DNA from: Promicromonosporaceae bacterium
GTDB taxonomy: Bacteria > Actinomycetota > Actinomycetes > Actinomycetales > Cellulomonadaceae
Assembly (NCBI GenBank): GCA_009783295.1
Contig: WRHK01000001.1
Location: 1-64,000, forward strand
Reading direction: 5' to 3'
Length of the DNA stretch: 64,000 bases
Shown here: positions 62,264 through 64,000 of the stretch, piece by piece
Position numbering within the stretch: position 1 is the stretch's first letter
How the letters are laid out: each line of letters begins with the position of its first letter
Program-made: the position numbers and the translations under genes
The notes under the pieces: model-generated
Databases searched by the model: none
What the model saw: only the letters and a program-made list of their open reading frames with translations
What the model was told of the DNA's origin: nothing

Positions 62264-63958
62264 TCAGACCGTCGCCAGCAGGCGGTCGCGCTCCTCGCGG
62301 CGCAGCTTCTGCTCCGCCGGGTCCGGGACCGGGACCGCCGCGAGCAGGCGGCGCGTGTAGTCCTCGCGCGGGTGGTGCAGGATCTGCTCGCGCGGGCCCA
62401 CCTCGACCAGGTCGCCCTTGCTCATCACGGCGATGCGGCGCGACAGGATCTCGACGACGGCGAGGTCGTGGGAGATGAACAGGCAGGCGAACCCGTACTC
62501 GCGCTGCAGCTCCTGGAAGAGCTCCAGCACGCGCGCCTGCACCGAGACGTCGAGGGCCGACGTCGGCTCGTCCGCGATGAGCAGCCGCGGCTCGAGCGCC
62601 AGGGCGCGGGCGATGCCGACGCGCTGGCGCTGCCCGCCGGACAGCTCGTGCGGGTAGCGGTTGCGCATGGCGCGGGGCAGCTGCACGTGGTCGAGCAGGG
62701 CTTCGACGCGCTTGTTGAGGTCGGCGCCCTCGGCCACCCTGTGCAGCTTGAGCGGCTCGCCGATGGACTCGCCGATGGGCAGGCGGGGGTTCAGCGAGGA
62801 GCCCGGGTCCTGGAACACGATCGACACGTCCTGGCGCACGGCCCGCAGCGCCTTGGGCTTGATGCCGGCCATCTCGACGCCGTTGACCTTGAGCGACCCG
62901 TCCGCGACGGGCAGCAGGCCGACGGCGGCGCGGCCGACCGTCGTCTTGCCCGAGCCGGACTCGCCGACCAGGCCCACGACCTCTCCCTTGCCGATGTGCA
63001 GGTCGAGGCCCTTGATGGCGCGGAACGCGGGCACGCGGCCGCGGGCAGGGTACTCGATGACCAGGCCGTTCGCCTCGAGGGCGAGCTCACCGGCCGGCGT
63101 GGTCTCGACGGGCTCGACCACCGAGCCGGCCTCGGCCACCGTGGCCGGCGTCGACATCGACCCGAGGTGCGGCACCGCCGCGAGCAGCTGGCGCGTGTAC
63201 GCGTGCTGCGGGCGGTTGAACACCTCGTCGGCCGTGCCGGCCTCCACCACGCGGCCGCTCTTCATGACCATGACGCGGTCGGACAGGTCCGCGACCACGC
63301 CCATGTCGTGCGTGATGAGGATGATGCCGGCGTCGACGCGGTGGCGCAGGTCGCGCATGAGCTTGAGGATCTCGGCCTGGACGGTGACGTCGAGCGCCGT
63401 CGTCGGCTCGTCGGCGATGAGCAGCTTGGGCTCGCACGCGAGCGCCTGGGCGATCATCGCGCGCTGTCGCTGGCCGCCGGAGAGCTGGTGGGGGTACTTG
63501 TCGACCGACTTCTCGGGGTCGGGCAGGTCCACCATGCGCAGCAGCTCGATGGCCTTCGCGCGCGCGGCCTTGGGGCTGATGTCGAAGTGGACGCGCAGCG
63601 TCTCGACGATCTGGAAGCCGATCGTGTAGACGGGGTTCAGCGCCGTCATGGGCTCCTGGAAGATGACGGCGACGTCCTTGCCGCGCACCTTGGAGAGCTG
63701 CTTGTGGCTCAGGCCCAGCAGCTCGCGGCCCGCGAGCCTCGCGGAGCCCGACGCGCGCCCGTTGGTGGGCAGCAGGCCGAGGAGCGACATCGACGTCTGC
63801 GTCTTGCCGGAGCCGGACTCGCCGACGATGGCGAGCACCTCGCCGGGGCGGACGTCGTAGGACACGTCCTGGGCGGCGGGGAACCACTCGCCGTCGACGA
63901 AGAACTCGACGCCGAGGTCGCGGACCTCGAGGATCGGGGACTTGGCGTCAGTGGACAT
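62264..63958 (-). CDS. fused DppD-DppF-type peptide ABC transporter ATPase
   Basis: 564 residues with two complete ATPases of the oligopeptide/dipeptide/nickel family. Domain 1: GESGSGKTQTSMSLLG, LSGGQRQRAMIAQAL, LLIADEPTTALD. Domain 2: GESGSGKTTVGRAAVG, LSGGQRQRVGIARAL, LLIADEPTSALD. Each ends with the YTRQLLAAVP or YTRRLLAAVP motif that marks the family. The linker contains SVVEPVETT, the translation of a dispersed DNA repeat. ATG at 63958 follows GGAAGGA. Permease and binding-protein genes are probably just outside the window. Confidence 0.93.
   Translation of the reverse strand: MSTDAKSPILEVRDLGVEFFVDGEWFPAAQDVSYDVRPGEVLAIVGESGSGKTQTSMSLLGLLPTNGRASGSARLAGRELLGLSHKQLSKVRGKDVAVIFQEPMTALNPVYTIGFQIVETLRVHFDISPKAARAKAIELLRMVDLPDPEKSVDKYPHQLSGGQRQRAMIAQALACEPKLLIADEPTTALDVTVQAEILKLMRDLRHRVDAGIILITHDMGVVADLSDRVMVMKSGRVVEAGTADEVFNRPQHAYTRQLLAAVPHLGSMSTPATVAEAGSVVEPVETTPAGELALEANGLVIEYPARGRVPAFRAIKGLDLHIGKGEVVGLVGESGSGKTTVGRAAVGLLPVADGSLKVNGVEMAGIKPKALRAVRQDVSIVFQDPGSSLNPRLPIGESIGEPLKLHRVAEGADLNKRVEALLDHVQLPRAMRNRYPHELSGGQRQRVGIARALALEPRLLIADEPTSALDVSVQARVLELFQELQREYGFACLFISHDLAVVEILSRRIAVMSKGDLVEVGPREQILHHPREDYTRRLLAAVPVPDPAEQKLRREERDRLLATV
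63099..63123. repeat. REP core inside the ABC ATPase gene
   Basis: GTGGTCTCGACGGGCTCGAC followed by CACCG is the dispersed repeat core. On the minus strand it is read in frame as VVEPVETT in the linker between the two ATPase domains. Confidence 0.75.
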
Positions 63959-64000
63959 GGTGTTCCTTCCGTGGGGCGCGGGCGGTCCGGTCTGGGACGA

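Overview
The window is 64 kb of very GC-rich, gene-dense chromosome from an actinobacterium. Evidence for this is the mycothiol gene mshB, an IdeR/DtxR-type iron box, a LpdA-type quinone reductase without redox cysteines, the sigE/anti-sigma/tatB cluster, GTG starts with GTGA overlaps, and many promoters that appear to drive leaderless mRNAs. Gene content and order suggest the Cellulomonas/Cellulosimicrobium/Isoptericola neighbourhood (inference). From memory, two blocks keep the order of Mycobacterium tuberculosis: maf-accA3-lpdA-punA-pmmB-add-deoA-cdd-sdhCDAB-YihY-trpS (Rv3282 to Rv3336), and typA-mshB-fdx-aminotransferase-dapD-dapE-LOG-folP2-DUF3117-methyltransferase-sigE-rseA-tatB (Rv1165 to Rv1224). 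No prophage, insertion sequence, CRISPR array, rRNA or tRNA gene was recognised, and no gene-free stretch exceeds 300 bases.

Layout. 1-6.6 kb: 3' part of a secreted RCC1/Ig-like protein, a DUF885 protein, an AEC transporter, an aldo/keto reductase divergent from a LuxR-type regulator, and maf. 6.7-13.3 kb: acyl-CoA carboxylase alpha subunit accA3, a GyrI-like protein, a NUDIX hydrolase and the iron uptake operon efeUOB behind an iron box. 13.3-18 kb: lpdA divergent from punA and a phosphosugar mutase. 18-33.7 kb, all on the minus strand: a pyruvyltransferase/GT8 fusion, then deoC, add, deoA, cdd, a nucleoside ABC importer with BMP binding protein, an M20 amidohydrolase and manC. 34-37.5 kb: sdhCDAB. 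37.6-47.3 kb: a frameshifted SLAC1/TehA-type gene, YihY, a 2H phosphoesterase, trpS, tatB, an anti-sigma factor, sigE, a methyltransferase, DUF3117, folP2-like, LOG and dapE. 47.3-64 kb: dapD, a transglycosylase-like protein, gltA, dapC, fdxA, tyrA, pheA, an ACT-like protein, a VanW protein, mshB, typA and a fused peptide-ABC ATPase.

How the genes work together. The 15-31 kb part is a nucleoside salvage unit: import, deamination (add, cdd), phosphorolysis (punA, deoA) and sugar-phosphate breakdown (phosphomutase, deoC). sdhCDAB and gltA are TCA-cycle genes, each with a CRP/GlxR-like dyad nearby. dapC, dapD and dapE give the succinylase route to diaminopimelate, and tyrA/pheA make tyrosine and phenylalanine precursors.

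The most unusual feature is a set of non-coding arrays at convergent gene ends. Twenty-six copies of a 12-bp unit, GCGAGnTAGMRC (M = A/C, R = A/G), lie at three loci (8503-8694, 37483-37567, 53354-53564), mostly on a 20-bp pitch. Each array points forward in its first half and is inverted in its second. The GCGAG and TAG parts are invariant in all copies. Because 20 is not a multiple of 3, successive TAGs fall in different frames, and three flanking genes take their stop codon from a repeat unit. A second array (23266-23328) has the same head-on design with another core (GGTCGG) on a 19-bp pitch. A third family forms hairpins between genes and also lies inside two coding regions, where it encodes VEPVET.
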